DNA of 64,000 nucleotides from Microbacterium sp. SORGH_AS_0888 (lineage in GTDB: Bacteria; Actinomycetota; Actinomycetes; Actinomycetales; Microbacteriaceae), in the NCBI RefSeq assembly GCF_030818905.1, contig NZ_JAUTAZ010000001.1:1178001-1242000 (forward strand), read 5' to 3'. Numbering within the stretch: position 1 is the stretch's first letter; every line of letters begins with the position of its first letter. The notes beneath the pieces are model-generated. The model did not search any database and was not told the DNA's origin. It saw only the letters and a program-made list of their open reading frames with translations. The position numbers were made by a program, and so were the translations under genes. Shown in pieces: positions 43,847-53,332 of this stretch.

Positions 43847-44454
43847 AGCGCGCCCTTGGTGCTGGGGATGCCGGACACGAGCGGATCGAACGCCTTGGCC
43901 TGTCGGAACGCTCGCGCGAACGCCTTGTATTCGGCTTCGGCGATGTGGTGCGGGTCGCGGCCCCCGAGGACCGTGAGGTGCACGGTCAGCCCCGCGTTGA
44001 AGGCGAGCGCCTCGAAGGTGTGACGCACGAGCGATCCCGTGAAGTGACCGCCGATCAGGTGGTGCTCGAAGCCTGCCGGCTCACCGGTGTGCACGAGGTA
44101 GGGACGACCGCTGATGTCGACCACGGCCTGAGCCAGGGCCTCGTCGAGGGGCACGAGCGCATCGCCGTATCGCGCGATCCCGGATTTGTCGCCGAGCGCC
44201 TGCCGGATCGCCTGCCCCAGCACGATCGCGACGTCCTCGACCGTGTGGTGGGCATCGATCTGGATGTCTCCGCTCGCGCGGACCGTGAGGTCCGTGAGCG
44301 AGTGCTTCGCGAACGCCGTCAGCATGTGGTCGTAGAACGGCACGCCGGTATCGATCGTGCTCGCACCCGTGCCGTCGAGATCCAGCTCGAGCTCGACGGC
44401 GGACTCGCTCGTGGCACGACGGATCGAGGCCGTGCGGGAGTAGAGGAGGGTCAT
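43843..44454 (-). CDS. hisB: Imidazoleglycerol-phosphate dehydratase
   Basis: 203 residues, monofunctional dehydratase. Metal-binding His clusters [18 protein letters not shown] and [14 protein letters not shown], and a second set FEHHLIGG and [20 protein letters not shown] overlap with hisC. Confidence 0.97.
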   Translation of the reverse strand: MTLLYSRTASIRRATSESAVELELDLDGTGASTIDTGVPFYDHMLTAFAKHSLTDLTVRASGDIQIDAHHTVEDVAIVLGQAIRQALGDKSGIARYGDALVPLDEALAQAVVDISGRPYLVHTGEPAGFEHHLIGGHFTGSLVRHTFEALAFNAGLTVHLTVLGGRDPHHIAEAEYKAFARAFRQAKAFDPLVSGIPSTKGAL

Positions 44455-45536
44455 GCGGCCGATCCTACCGAGGCCAGGGCGTCGAGGAACGCGGTCGTCT
44501 CGGCCTGCGTGCCGGCCGTCACGCGCAGGTGGTGCGGGATGCCGACGTCGCGGATGAGCACGCCCCGGTCGTACAGCCCCTGCCACGCGGCGGCCGTGTC
44601 GGAGACGCCGCCGAAGAGCACGAAGTTCGTCCAGGACTCGTGCGGCTGGTAGCCGAGCGCTTCGAGGGTCGCGGAGATGCGGTCGCGCTGGCCGACGATC
44701 TCGTCCACCATCGACAGCATGAGCGGGGCGTGGCGCAGCGCGGCGAGAGCGGCGGCTTGGGTGAGGGCGCTCAGGTGGTATGGAAGCCGGACGAGCCGGA
44801 GCGCGTCGATGACCGCCGGGTCGGCGGCGAGATAGCCGACACGGGCGCCGGCGAAGGCGAAGGCCTTGCTCATGGTGCGCGAGACGACCAGCCGCTCGCG
44901 GCCGGGCAGCAGCGTGACGGCCGATGCCGCCTCTCGCGGCGCGAACTCGTGGTACGCCTCGTCCACGATGACGATGCCCCGCGCGGCCTCGTACGCCGCA
45001 GCGATCACATCGATCGTGAGGGGGGTCCCGGTGGGATTGTTGGGCGCGCAGAGGAAGACGATGTCCGGGTCTGCCTCACGGATCTGGCTCGAGACCGACT
45101 CCGCGCTCAAGCCGTATCCCGCGTCCCGCGTTCCCGCGATCCACGCCGCGCCCGTGGCCCGTGTCAGCAGGGGATACATCGAGTAGGTGGGTGCGAATCC
45201 CATGGCCGTGCGCCCCGGGCCGGCGAAGGCCTGGAGCAGGTGCTGCAGCACCTCGTTGGAGCCGTTGGCTGCCCAGAGCTGGTCACGCGACAGGCCCTCG
45301 CCCAGGTAGTTGGCAAAGGCCTCCCGCAGCTGGGTGAACTCGCGGTCGGGGTAACGGTTGATGTCGCCGAGGGCGCGTGCCACCTGATCGAGGATGTCGT
45401 CGGCGACCTCCTGCGGCACCGGGTGCGTGTTCTCGTTGACGTTGAGCGCGACGGGCAGCGGCGCCTGCGGTGCGCCGTAGGGGACCATACCGCGAAGATC
45501 GTCGCGTATCGGGAGGTCTTCGAGTCGGGTGCTCAT
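44451..45536 (-). CDS. hisC: Histidinol-phosphate aminotransferase
   Basis: 361 residues, PLP enzyme; Lys in [17 protein letters not shown] binds the cofactor, with NPTGTPL and VDEAYHEF in place. First gene of hisC-hisB-hisH-hisA here; hisD is not in the window. TACGAT six bases ahead of the ATG gives a leaderless start. Confidence 0.96.
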   Translation of the reverse strand: MSTRLEDLPIRDDLRGMVPYGAPQAPLPVALNVNENTHPVPQEVADDILDQVARALGDINRYPDREFTQLREAFANYLGEGLSRDQLWAANGSNEVLQHLLQAFAGPGRTAMGFAPTYSMYPLLTRATGAAWIAGTRDAGYGLSAESVSSQIREADPDIVFLCAPNNPTGTPLTIDVIAAAYEAARGIVIVDEAYHEFAPREAASAVTLLPGRERLVVSRTMSKAFAFAGARVGYLAADPAVIDALRLVRLPYHLSALTQAAALAALRHAPLMLSMVDEIVGQRDRISATLEALGYQPHESWTNFVLFGGVSDTAAAWQGLYDRGVLIRDVGIPHHLRVTAGTQAETTAFLDALASVGSAA

Positions 45537-45601
45537 CCCTCAATCGTAGAGAATCGCGCACACGATCAGGTCGACGGCGGCGCCAGGAGAGCCCAGAACG
45601 C

Positions 45602-45958
45602 CTATCGCTGTGCGTACTCGGCCGGGATGGCGATGCGAGCGCCCGCCGACACATCGGAGTCGTCGAGGGCGTTCAGGCGCATGATGTCCGCCACCACATC
45701 GCGCGGGTCGGCGTTCGGAGCGACCTCTTCGGCGATCGACCAGAGCGACTCGCCCGCCAGCACGGTGACCGTCTGGAAGGAGCCGGTCGAGGCGCCCTGC
45801 TCGCCGGAGGCCAGCGCGGAGCCGCCGAACAGGACAGCCGCCCCGATCGCGATCACGATCGGGGTCGCGGCCAGCGCGGCGATGACGCGGCGACCGCGAG
45901 GCGTCAGGCGCAGACGCACGGTCGAGACCGCGGGTGCGGGGTACTGGATCGTGGACAT
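45602..45958 (-). CDS. LysM-domain membrane protein, YneA-like SOS division inhibitor candidate
   Basis: 118 residues: short cytoplasmic start, one membrane segment (about 24-46), then a LysM domain (about 60-113, [27 protein letters not shown]). This small LysM protein divergent from lexA corresponds to YneA of Bacillus and DivS/ChiZ of actinobacteria, which delay division during DNA damage. ATG at 45958 with AAAGGAG upstream. The shared intergenic space holds an SOS box (46028-46043). The role is inferred from domain layout and position. Confidence 0.8.
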   Translation of the reverse strand: MSTIQYPAPAVSTVRLRLTPRGRRVIAALAATPIVIAIGAAVLFGGSALASGEQGASTGSFQTVTVLAGESLWSIAEEVAPNADPRDVVADIMRLNALDDSDVSAGARIAIPAEYAQR

Positions 45959-45976
45959 CTCGGCTCCTTTCCGGGG

Positions 45977-46024
45977 AGAGATTCGCATCCGGCTTCCGGC
46001 CGGGGAGGTCGGATGCGAATCTCT
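45977..46024. repeat. 14-bp inverted repeat in the LysM/lexA intergenic region
   Basis: AGAGATTCGCATCC (45977-45990) and its exact complement GGATGCGAATCTCT (46011-46024) around a 20-base loop. In the LysM-gene transcript it forms a stem 20 bases ahead of the start codon. It is close to the SOS box and could be a second regulatory site. Confidence 0.65.
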
Positions 46025-46027
46025 CTT

Positions 46028-46043
46028 CCGAAGCTATATTCGA
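46028..46043. promoter_or_regulatory. LexA operator (SOS box) between the LysM gene and lexA
   Basis: CCGAAGCTATATTCGA matches the actinobacterial SOS palindrome TCGAAC-N4-GTTCGA at 9 of 12 fixed positions, with the CGAA..TTCG core intact. TATATT inside it is a good -10 for the lexA strand, so LexA bound here would repress both genes. Confidence 0.65.
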
Positions 46044-46211
46044 TACTGGACGATGTCAAGACCGGATCGGATCCTTCGACCTTCGAAGGCGACACGCGGG
46101 AGTCCTCCCCTCGTGCCGCCGCCGGAGCGGATACGGTTTCGACACCAACACCGAATCACCGACCTCCGACATTCGAAGGGGCGAGCGGTACGGACCCAGG
46201 GAGACACGGAC

Positions 46212-46883
46212 ATGAGCGCACCGCAGAAGCCTCAGACCCGACGCCGGAAGAGCCTCAGCGACAAGCAGCTCGCGATCCTCGAGGTGATCCAGACCTCGAT
46301 CGCCCGGCACGGGTATCCGCCGAGCATGCGCGAGATCGGCGACGCCGTCGGCCTCAAGTCGCTCTCGAGCGTCACCCACCAGCTGAACCAGCTCGAGCTC
46401 AGCGGCTACCTGCGGCGCGACCCGGGCAAGACCCGGGCGATGGAGGTCCTGATCGATCTGCCCGGCACCGCCGCGGAGAACCCGGCCGACACGGGACCGG
46501 CCGTCGGCGACGCCGCTCTCGTGCCGCTGGTCGGCCGCATCGCGGCCGGCGTCCCGATCACGGCGGATCAACAGGTCGAGGAGGTCTTCCCGCTTCCCCG
46601 CCAGCTGGTCGGGAAGGGCGACCTGTTCATGCTGAAGGTCGCGGGCGAGTCGATGATCGATGCCGCCATCTGCGACGGCGACTGGGTCGTCGTGCGGTCG
46701 CAGTCGACGGCCGAGAACGGCGACATCGTCGCCGCGATGCTCGACGGCGAGGCGACGGTCAAGACCTTCCGGCAGCGCGACGGCCACACCTGGCTGCTCC
46801 CCCGCAACTCGGCCTTCGAGCCGATCCTGGGCGACGAGGCCGTCGTGCTCGGCAAGGTCGTCGCCCTCATGCGCGCCGTCTGA
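46212..46883 (+). CDS. lexA: LexA repressor
   Basis: 223 residues. N-terminal winged helix (about 15-80, [14 protein letters not shown]...[22 protein letters not shown]), cleavage site Ala-Gly in RIAAGVPIT, catalytic Ser in GESMIDAAI and Lys in GEATVKTF. RecA filaments stimulate its self-cleavage and so derepress SOS genes. Start at ATG 46212 with GGGAG upstream. Confidence 0.97.
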   Translation: MSAPQKPQTRRRKSLSDKQLAILEVIQTSIARHGYPPSMREIGDAVGLKSLSSVTHQLNQLELSGYLRRDPGKTRAMEVLIDLPGTAAENPADTGPAVGDAALVPLVGRIAAGVPITADQQVEEVFPLPRQLVGKGDLFMLKVAGESMIDAAICDGDWVVVRSQSTAENGDIVAAMLDGEATVKTFRQRDGHTWLLPRNSAFEPILGDEAVVLGKVVALMRAV

Positions 46884-46927
46884 GACGCCCCCTGCGGCCG
46901 GCGGGCCCGGTCTGCGACGATGAGCGG

Positions 46928-47425
46928 GTGGATGACTCACCCGCCGACCCGGCACTGGTGCCCGAGCTGCTGGTCAGCGATGCGGCACGAAGCATCGAGT
47001 TCTGGTGCGGGCTCTGCGGGTTCCGTGTCAGCTACCAGCGCCCCGAAGAGGGCTTCGCATACATCTCGCTGGGGTCCGCCCACGTCATGCTCGAGCAGCA
47101 GGGCGTCGGCCGGAACTGGATCACCGGACCGCTGGAACCGCCCCTGGGGCGAGGAGTCAACCTCCAGATCGGTGTCCCGAGCCTGGAGCCGATCCTCACC
47201 GCCCTGCAAGACGCGGGCCACCCGCTCTTCCTGGCATCCGAGACGAAGTGGTACCGCATCGACGACCGTACCGAGGCCGGCGTCGAACAGTTCCTCGTCA
47301 CCGATCCCGACGGCTATCTCCTCCGGTTCCAGGCGTCGATCGGCCGCCGACGGATCGGCCACGAGCAGACAGGCCCTAGGGTGCCCCCGAGGGGGAAGCG
47401 GTCCCGTGGGGAGGCACGCGCGTGA
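46928..47425 (+). CDS. VOC/bleomycin-resistance-like protein
   Basis: 165 residues from a GTG at 46928. The glyoxalase/bleomycin-binding fold is seen in ELLVSDAARSIEFWCGLCGFRVSY, EGFAYISLGSAHVMLEQ and FLVTDPDGYLLRFQASIG; this is the BLMA-like subgroup whose members bind bleomycin or act as dioxygenase-like enzymes. Its stop overlaps the start of the next gene (GTGA). Activity is not predictable. Confidence 0.8.
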   Translation: MDDSPADPALVPELLVSDAARSIEFWCGLCGFRVSYQRPEEGFAYISLGSAHVMLEQQGVGRNWITGPLEPPLGRGVNLQIGVPSLEPILTALQDAGHPLFLASETKWYRIDDRTEAGVEQFLVTDPDGYLLRFQASIGRRRIGHEQTGPRVPPRGKRSRGEARA

Positions 47426-48855
47426 CGAGCACCGAGATCGAGCGCCTGCGTGAGCAGGTCGAGCGGCTCCGCGACGAGAACGCCGAGCTGCGTTCCGCGG
47501 CCCCGTCTCCCGGACGCGCCGTACGGTCCGCACCGGCCGGCCGGCGCTGGCGTGCGTGGGTCTCGGCGCTGTGCATCGTCCTGGCGACCCTGCTGGTGCC
47601 CGTGTCCGTCGTGGGCGGCTGGACGCGCGCGCAGCTGGTCGACGAGCAGCGCTTCGTCGACACCTTCGCACCCCTGGCGAAGGACCCGGCCGTGCAGGCG
47701 CTCGTGATCGATCGGACCAGCTCCGCGTTGGATGCGGCCATCGACATCGACGGCCTGACGAACGACCTGTTCGACGGCATCGCGACGCTCGATCTCCCCG
47801 CCGCGTCGCAGCGGGCGCTCGGTCTGCTGCGCGCGCCCGCGGCCGCCGGGGCGCGGAGTGCGGTGACCTCGGCGGTCACGCGCGTCGTCCAGTCCGACGC
47901 CTTCGCCACCGTCTGGAACAGATCCTTGGTCGCGGCGCACCGTGCCCTGGCGGCGGCCGCGACGGGGGGCGACGGCGACGTCCTCGCGATCTCCGGGTCC
48001 GGCGAGCTCCGCGTGCAGCTGGGGCCCGTCATCGACGAGGTCAGGTCGACCCTCGCGCAGCAGGGGTTCGCGCTCGCCGCCGCGATCCCCGCCATCGACG
48101 TCTCGATCGTCGTCGCCCGGTCGGATGCGTTGACGCTGGTCGGACCGCTCTACGTGCTCGCGGCGACCGTCGGCTTCGTGCTGCCGCTGGTCGCCGTGGC
48201 CCTCTTCCTGCTCGGTGTCCTCGTCGCCCGACGGCGTTCGACGGCCGCGCTCGGCACCGGCGTCGGCCTCGTCCTCGGCGCCGGCTCCGTGGCCGCGGGC
48301 GTCGGCATCGGCGGCGTGGCGCTCTCGCTGCAGGCGCCGGCGCTCGGGGTCCCCGCCGCCACGCTGCGCGCGGTCTACGACGCCGTCGTCGGCCGGATGC
48401 AGGACACGGCCGTCGTGCTCATGGTGCTGGGCATCGTGGTGGGGCTCGCCGCCTGGCTCGCGGGTCACTGGGCGCCGGCCCGCCGCATCCGGGCGGTGTC
48501 GTCGTCGCTGACGGCGAGTGCACGCCGCGGTCTCCGGGTCCGCGGCGTCGACACGGGCCGCATCGGACGATGGCTCTTCTCCCGGCGCCCGCTCGTGCGG
48601 ATCGTGCTCCTGGTGCTCGCGATCCTCGTCCTCGCGCTCGCCACGCCGCTCACGACCGGCGTCGTGCTGGGGACGACCGCGGGGGTGCTCGTCGCCTGGC
48701 TCGTGCTCGAGCTCCTCGTCCAGGACCCGGGGGATGCCGCGACCACCGCCGCCGAAGCGGGCACGCTCGGGCGTCCCGAGGACGGCGAGGGCGAGAGCGT
48801 CGTCGTCGCGCGGAGCGCGGCTCCTCCGGTCGCGTCCGACGCCGACGCACCGTAG
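47422..48855 (+). CDS. Multi-pass membrane protein with N-terminal coiled coil
   Basis: 477 residues. A short leucine/Glu/Arg coiled coil (about 3-27, EIERLREQVERLRDENAELR) leads to a membrane segment (about 45-67), an external domain of about 180 residues containing FVDTFAPLAKDPAVQALV, then further membrane segments at about 245-270, 275-300, 330-352 and 390-435. The external part resembles a recurrent actinobacterial integral membrane family without known function. GTG start coupled to the preceding gene. Confidence 0.7.
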   Translation: MTSTEIERLREQVERLRDENAELRSAAPSPGRAVRSAPAGRRWRAWVSALCIVLATLLVPVSVVGGWTRAQLVDEQRFVDTFAPLAKDPAVQALVIDRTSSALDAAIDIDGLTNDLFDGIATLDLPAASQRALGLLRAPAAAGARSAVTSAVTRVVQSDAFATVWNRSLVAAHRALAAAATGGDGDVLAISGSGELRVQLGPVIDEVRSTLAQQGFALAAAIPAIDVSIVVARSDALTLVGPLYVLAATVGFVLPLVAVALFLLGVLVARRRSTAALGTGVGLVLGAGSVAAGVGIGGVALSLQAPALGVPAATLRAVYDAVVGRMQDTAVVLMVLGIVVGLAAWLAGHWAPARRIRAVSSSLTASARRGLRVRGVDTGRIGRWLFSRRPLVRIVLLVLAILVLALATPLTTGVVLGTTAGVLVAWLVLELLVQDPGDAATTAAEAGTLGRPEDGEGESVVVARSAAPPVASDADAP

Positions 48856-48864
48856 CGTGGCAGG

Positions 48865-50997
48865 GTGGACGCACTTCCGTATGGATCCTGGCCCTCGCCC
48901 CTGACGGCCGAGGCGGTCACCGCGGCCGCTCCCCGTCTCGACGGTGCTCGCTTCGCCGGCGAGGAGATCTGGTGGGGCGAATCCGTCCCGGACGAGGGCG
49001 GGCGGGTCGCGGTGCGACGGCGACGCGCGGACGGGACGATCGAGACCGTTCTTCCCGCGCCCTGGAACGCCCGCTCCTCGGTCCACGAGTACGGCGGCGG
49101 TGCTTGGACCGTCACGGACGACGGCGAGCTCGTGTTCGTCGAGCGCGCCGACGGCCGGCTGTGGGCTTGCCGTCCGGACGAGCGGCCGCGCCCCCTGACT
49201 CCGGAGGACCCGGCGCAGCGCTACGGCGGCCTGCGCTGGCAGTCCGCGCGACTGCTCGGCATCCGCGAGACGCAGGGCGAGGCGCGTAACCCGCGGCGGG
49301 AGATCGTGGCCGTGCCCCTGGACGGCTCGGCCGCCGCCGACCCGTCGCGGATCGACGTGCTGGCCGGTGGTGCCGACTTCCTCGCCCAGCCCGCGCTCTC
49401 GAGCGACGGGCGCCGGCTCGCGTGGATCGAGTGGGATCATCCGGCGATGCCGTGGGACCGCACGCGCCTGTGCGTGCGCGAGCTCGGCGCCGATGCGGTC
49501 ACGCTCGTCGACCGCGGCACCGCCCCGCTGCAGCCCGAATGGGACGGGGAGAGCCTGCTGTTCGCGGACGACCCCGATGGACGCTGGAACCTGTTCCGGA
49601 TGTCGGACGGCGCTCCGGCGCCCCTCTCGCCCGCCGACGCCGACACGGGCGGGGCGCTCTGGGTGCTCGGGGCCCGCTGGTACGGCGTCCTGGCGGACGG
49701 ACGCGTGCTCGCGGTCCGCACCGACGGCGCGAGCCGGCTCGTCGTGATCGACGCGGACGGCGCGGCCACGGACCTCGGCCTCGACCTGACCGCCGGCGTC
49801 GCCGTGGAAGACGTGCGAGGCACCCGCGCGCTCGTCATCGGCGCGGGGGCGACGACGGAGTCCGCGGTGTGGCTGGTCGATGTGGATGCCGGCTCCGCGG
49901 AGCCGGTGACGGCATCCGCGGCGCCCTGGGACCGCTCGTGGCTGCCGACGCCGCGGGAGATCACGGTCGACGGTCCGCACGGCCCCGTCCATGCGATCGA
50001 CTACGCGCCGAAGAACCCGCGAGTCGCCGCGCCCGCCGGCGAGCTGCCGCCCTATCTCGTCTGGGTGCACGGCGGCCCCACGAGCCAGGCGCAGCCGGCG
50101 GCCTCGGCGAAGGTGGCCTACTTCACGAGCCGCGGCATCGGCGTGCTCGACGTGAACTACGGCGGCTCCACGGGCTACGGACGGGCCTATCGCGAGCGGC
50201 TGCTGGGCCAGTGGGGCGTGGTGGACGTCGACGACGTCGCGGCCGCCGCGGAGGGGCTCGCTGCCTCGGGCGCCGCAGACCCGGACCGGCTCGCGATCGA
50301 GGGCGGCTCGGCGGGCGGCTGGACCGTTCTCGCCGCGCTCGTGAACACCGATGTCTTCGCGGCGGGCGTCTCCCGCTACGGCGTCGGCGATGCCCGGACG
50401 CTGGCGGAGGACACCCACGACTTCGAGTCCCGCTACCTCGATGCCCTCATCGGGCCGCTGCCGGAGGCGGAGGACATGTACATCGAACGGTCGCCGCTGT
50501 CGCACCCCGAACGGTTCCGGGTGCCGCTGCTGATCCTCCAGGGCGAGGAGGACGCGGTCGTGCCGCCCGCGCAGGCCGAGGCGATCCGCGCGGCGCTCTC
50601 CGCCCGCGGCGTGCCCTACGGCTATGTGCTCTACCCCGGCGAGGGGCACGGGTTCCGCCGCCGGGAGACCGTCGTCCATGCGCTCGAGTCCGAGCTCGCC
50701 TTCCTCGGCGAGGTGTTCGGATTCGCGACCCCCGACGTCCCGCCCTTCCCCCTCACGGTCGGCGCGATCACCTCGTCCGAGGGAGCGCACGGCCGCGAGC
50801 TCGTGATCGCCCCCGGCGCCGCCGCCTCCGATCACGGCGATCGGGACGTGGCGACCGCCGTGTCGCGGGAGCCGGTCCGTCCGCTCTACGTCCGCACCCC
50901 GGATGCGGCGTGGGCGGCCGTCTTCGCCGCCCACGGCTTCACCCCGGTCGACGAGAGCGGGCTCGCCGTCCTCCTGCCGGCGCTCGACGGAGCGTAG
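48865..50997 (+). CDS. S9 family prolyl oligopeptidase/dipeptidyl aminopeptidase-like protein
   Basis: 710 residues: beta-propeller half (about 1-375) and alpha/beta hydrolase half (about 380-635). Nucleophile Ser in EGGSAGGWT, acid in GEEDAVVPP, His in EGHGFRRR. About 75 residues after the hydrolase domain (from FPLTVGAITS) are extra; they contain YVRTPDAAWAAVFAAHGF and are not recognised. GTG start with TAGCGT six bases upstream. Cytoplasmic, no signal peptide. Converges with hflX, ten bases away. Confidence 0.9.
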   Translation: MDALPYGSWPSPLTAEAVTAAAPRLDGARFAGEEIWWGESVPDEGGRVAVRRRRADGTIETVLPAPWNARSSVHEYGGGAWTVTDDGELVFVERADGRLWACRPDERPRPLTPEDPAQRYGGLRWQSARLLGIRETQGEARNPRREIVAVPLDGSAAADPSRIDVLAGGADFLAQPALSSDGRRLAWIEWDHPAMPWDRTRLCVRELGADAVTLVDRGTAPLQPEWDGESLLFADDPDGRWNLFRMSDGAPAPLSPADADTGGALWVLGARWYGVLADGRVLAVRTDGASRLVVIDADGAATDLGLDLTAGVAVEDVRGTRALVIGAGATTESAVWLVDVDAGSAEPVTASAAPWDRSWLPTPREITVDGPHGPVHAIDYAPKNPRVAAPAGELPPYLVWVHGGPTSQAQPAASAKVAYFTSRGIGVLDVNYGGSTGYGRAYRERLLGQWGVVDVDDVAAAAEGLAASGAADPDRLAIEGGSAGGWTVLAALVNTDVFAAGVSRYGVGDARTLAEDTHDFESRYLDALIGPLPEAEDMYIERSPLSHPERFRVPLLILQGEEDAVVPPAQAEAIRAALSARGVPYGYVLYPGEGHGFRRRETVVHALESELAFLGEVFGFATPDVPPFPLTVGAITSSEGAHGRELVIAPGAAASDHGDRDVATAVSREPVRPLYVRTPDAAWAAVFAAHGFTPVDESGLAVLLPALDGA

Positions 50998-51007
50998 GCG
51001 CGCGGGC

Positions 51008-52519
51008 TCAGCGGACGTAGGGGGCGAGGCGTCCGGCGAGGGCGGCGGGCACGCGCGCGTGCAGCGCCGTTCCCCCGGCCTCGTGCTCCTGACCGAGGAT
51101 CATGCCCTGCTCGTGAACCGCGGACACCAGGTCGCCCCGGTCGTAGGGCACGAGCGCACGCAGCTCGACCGCCGGCAGCGGCAGCGCCGCCTCGATCGCC
51201 GCCCGGAGCTCGTCGATGCCCTCGCCCGTGCGGGACGAGGCGAACAGGGCGGTCGGCTCGAGCCCCCGCAGCAGCAACCGTGCGTCCTCGTCGACGAGGT
51301 CCGACTTGTTGAACACCACGATCTCTCGCGTGTCCCGTGCGCCGACGTCGCCGATCACGTCGCGGACGGTGGCCAGCTGAGCCGCCGGGTCCGGATGCGA
51401 CCCGTCGACGACGTGCACGATGACATCGGCGTCGCCGACCTCCTCGAGCGTCGAACGGAAGGCCTCCACGAGCTGGTGCGGCAGGTTGCGCACGAACCCG
51501 ACCGTGTCGGTGAGCGTGTACACGCGGCCGTCCTCGGTCTCGGCGCGGCGCACGGTCGCATCCAGCGTGGCGAACAGCGCGTTCTCGACGAGCACGCCCG
51601 CGTGGGTGAGGCGGTTGAGCAGGCTGGACTTGCCGGCGTTCGTGTACCCGGCGATCGCGACGGCGGGGACGACGTTGCGCTTTCGCTCGGCGCGCTTGGC
51701 GTCGCGGGCGGGCGCGAAGTCGCGGATCTGGCGGCGCAGCTGCGCCATCCGCGTCCGGATGCGGCGGCGGTCGAGCTCGATCTTGGTCTCACCGGGGCCG
51801 CGCGAGCCCATTCCGGCGCCGCCCGCACCGACCTGTCCACCGGCCTGCCGGCTCATCGAGTCGCCCCAGCCTCGCAGCCGCGGCAGCAGGTACTCGAGCT
51901 GTGCCAGCTCGACCTGCGCCTTGCCCTCGCGACTCTTCGCGTGCTGGCTGAAGATGTCGAGGATGACGGTCGTGCGATCGATCACCTTGACCTTGACGAC
52001 GTCCTCCAGCGCGCGCCGCTGGCTCGGGGCGAGCTCGGTGTCCGCGATGACCGTGTCGGCGCCGACGGCGGCGACGATCCCGCGGAGCTCCTCCGCCTTT
52101 CCCCGACCCACGTAGGTCGCGGGGTCCGGATGCGGACGCCGCTGGAGAACGCCGTCGAGCACGACCGCGCCCGCCGTCTCCGCGAGGGCGGCGAGCTCGC
52201 GGAGCGAGTTCTCGGCGTCCTCGGTCGCGCCCTGCGGATGCACTCCCACCAGGACGACGTTCTCCAGCCGCAGCTGTCGGTACTCGACCTCGGTGACGTC
52301 TTCGAGCTCGGTCGACAGGCCCGGAACGCGGCGAAGGGCCGCTCGCTCCTCACGGTCCCACTGCTCGCCGTCGGTGTCCGCTCCCGCAGCCGTCGCGGCA
52401 TCCTGCAGCGCCTGCGCCTCGCCCGCCAGCCGCACGGTCGCGCGCGGCTGGGCACGGGAGAGCACCCGGTCGACGGGATCGGAGAAATCCTGGTCCGGCG
52501 CGTCTGTGCTGTCGGTCAT
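51008..52519 (-). CDS. hflX: Ribosome-associated GTPase HflX
   Basis: 503 residues. N-terminal HflX domain with the ...DTVIADTELAPSQRRALED... segment, linker with GAGGAGMGSRGPGETKIELDRRRI, then the GTPase: G1 GYTNAGKSSLLN, G3 DTVGFVRNLP, G4 NKSD. Rescues stalled ribosomes under heat or antibiotic stress. ATG at 52519 with GGAAAGG upstream. Divergent from the methyltransferase gene. Confidence 0.95.
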   Translation of the reverse strand: MTDSTDAPDQDFSDPVDRVLSRAQPRATVRLAGEAQALQDAATAAGADTDGEQWDREERAALRRVPGLSTELEDVTEVEYRQLRLENVVLVGVHPQGATEDAENSLRELAALAETAGAVVLDGVLQRRPHPDPATYVGRGKAEELRGIVAAVGADTVIADTELAPSQRRALEDVVKVKVIDRTTVILDIFSQHAKSREGKAQVELAQLEYLLPRLRGWGDSMSRQAGGQVGAGGAGMGSRGPGETKIELDRRRIRTRMAQLRRQIRDFAPARDAKRAERKRNVVPAVAIAGYTNAGKSSLLNRLTHAGVLVENALFATLDATVRRAETEDGRVYTLTDTVGFVRNLPHQLVEAFRSTLEEVGDADVIVHVVDGSHPDPAAQLATVRDVIGDVGARDTREIVVFNKSDLVDEDARLLLRGLEPTALFASSRTGEGIDELRAAIEAALPLPAVELRALVPYDRGDLVSAVHEQGMILGQEHEAGGTALHARVPAALAGRLAPYVR

Positions 52520-52598
52520 ATCGCCTTTCCGTGGGCTCGGGCCACGAGAGGACAACTCTAGCCTCCCGCGGCGGCCGTCGCTCCGCTACGCTCGCTCC

Positions 52599-53240
52599 AT
52601 GCCGAGCGACCACTACTTCAGCGCGTCGCCAGCCAGTCCCGAGAACCTCCGCCCCCTGCGAGTGACGCTGGCCGATCGCGATGTCGAGGTCACGACCGCG
52701 AGCGGGGTGTTCAGTCCGGACCGACTCGACGCCGGCACGGCCGTGCTGCTCTCGCACACCCCGCCCCCGCCGCCGAGCGGCCACGTCCTGGATCTCGGAT
52801 GCGGCTGGGGACCGATCTCGCTGAGCGTCGCGATGCTGTCACCGCACGCGGACGTCTGGGCGGTGGACGTGAATCAGCGCGCACTGGACCTCGTCCGACG
52901 CAACGCCGAGGCGCTGGAGCTCCCGAACATCAGGGCGGTCACGCCGGAGGAGGTCCCGGAGGACATCGCCTTCCGGTCGATCCGGTCTAATCCCCCCATC
53001 CGCGTCGGCAAGCACGTGCTGCACGACATGCTCGAGACATGGCTGCCACGCCTGGACGAGCGCTCCGACGCGTGGCTCGTGGTCGCGCGCAATCTGGGCG
53101 CGGACTCGCTGCAGCGGTGGCTCGCGGCATCCTTCCCCCGCCGATACAGCGTGCAACGCGCCGCGACGGCGCGCGGCTACCGCGTCCTGAAGGTGCGACG
53201 CCACGGCACACCCGCGACGGCACCGATCGCGCTGCCGTGA
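52599..53240 (+). CDS. Class I SAM-dependent methyltransferase, RsmC/MTS type
   Basis: 213 residues. SAM-binding VLDLGCGWGPISLSVA, acid in VWAVDVNQRAL and the base-contact loop SNPPIRVGK, as in RsmC/RlmG guanine-N2 rRNA methyltransferases. Only the C-terminal MTS domain is present, as usual in actinobacteria. ATG at 52599 with TACGCT six bases upstream (leaderless). Confidence 0.88.
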   Translation: MPSDHYFSASPASPENLRPLRVTLADRDVEVTTASGVFSPDRLDAGTAVLLSHTPPPPPSGHVLDLGCGWGPISLSVAMLSPHADVWAVDVNQRALDLVRRNAEALELPNIRAVTPEEVPEDIAFRSIRSNPPIRVGKHVLHDMLETWLPRLDERSDAWLVVARNLGADSLQRWLAASFPRRYSVQRAATARGYRVLKVRRHGTPATAPIALP

Positions 53241-53332
53241 CCGCCTGCTGCTAGCATCGCTACGACGCGGCGCGGAGCGCTGCGCGGGACGAGGGCGCGA
53301 TCCGGGTGGGGGACGCGCCGGTGAGGAGTCCC

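Noticed and set aside
47314..50934. 1206-codon minus-strand frame
   Set aside because: Antisense to the membrane protein and S9 peptidase genes; Arg/Gly/Asp-rich shadow composition with no domain.
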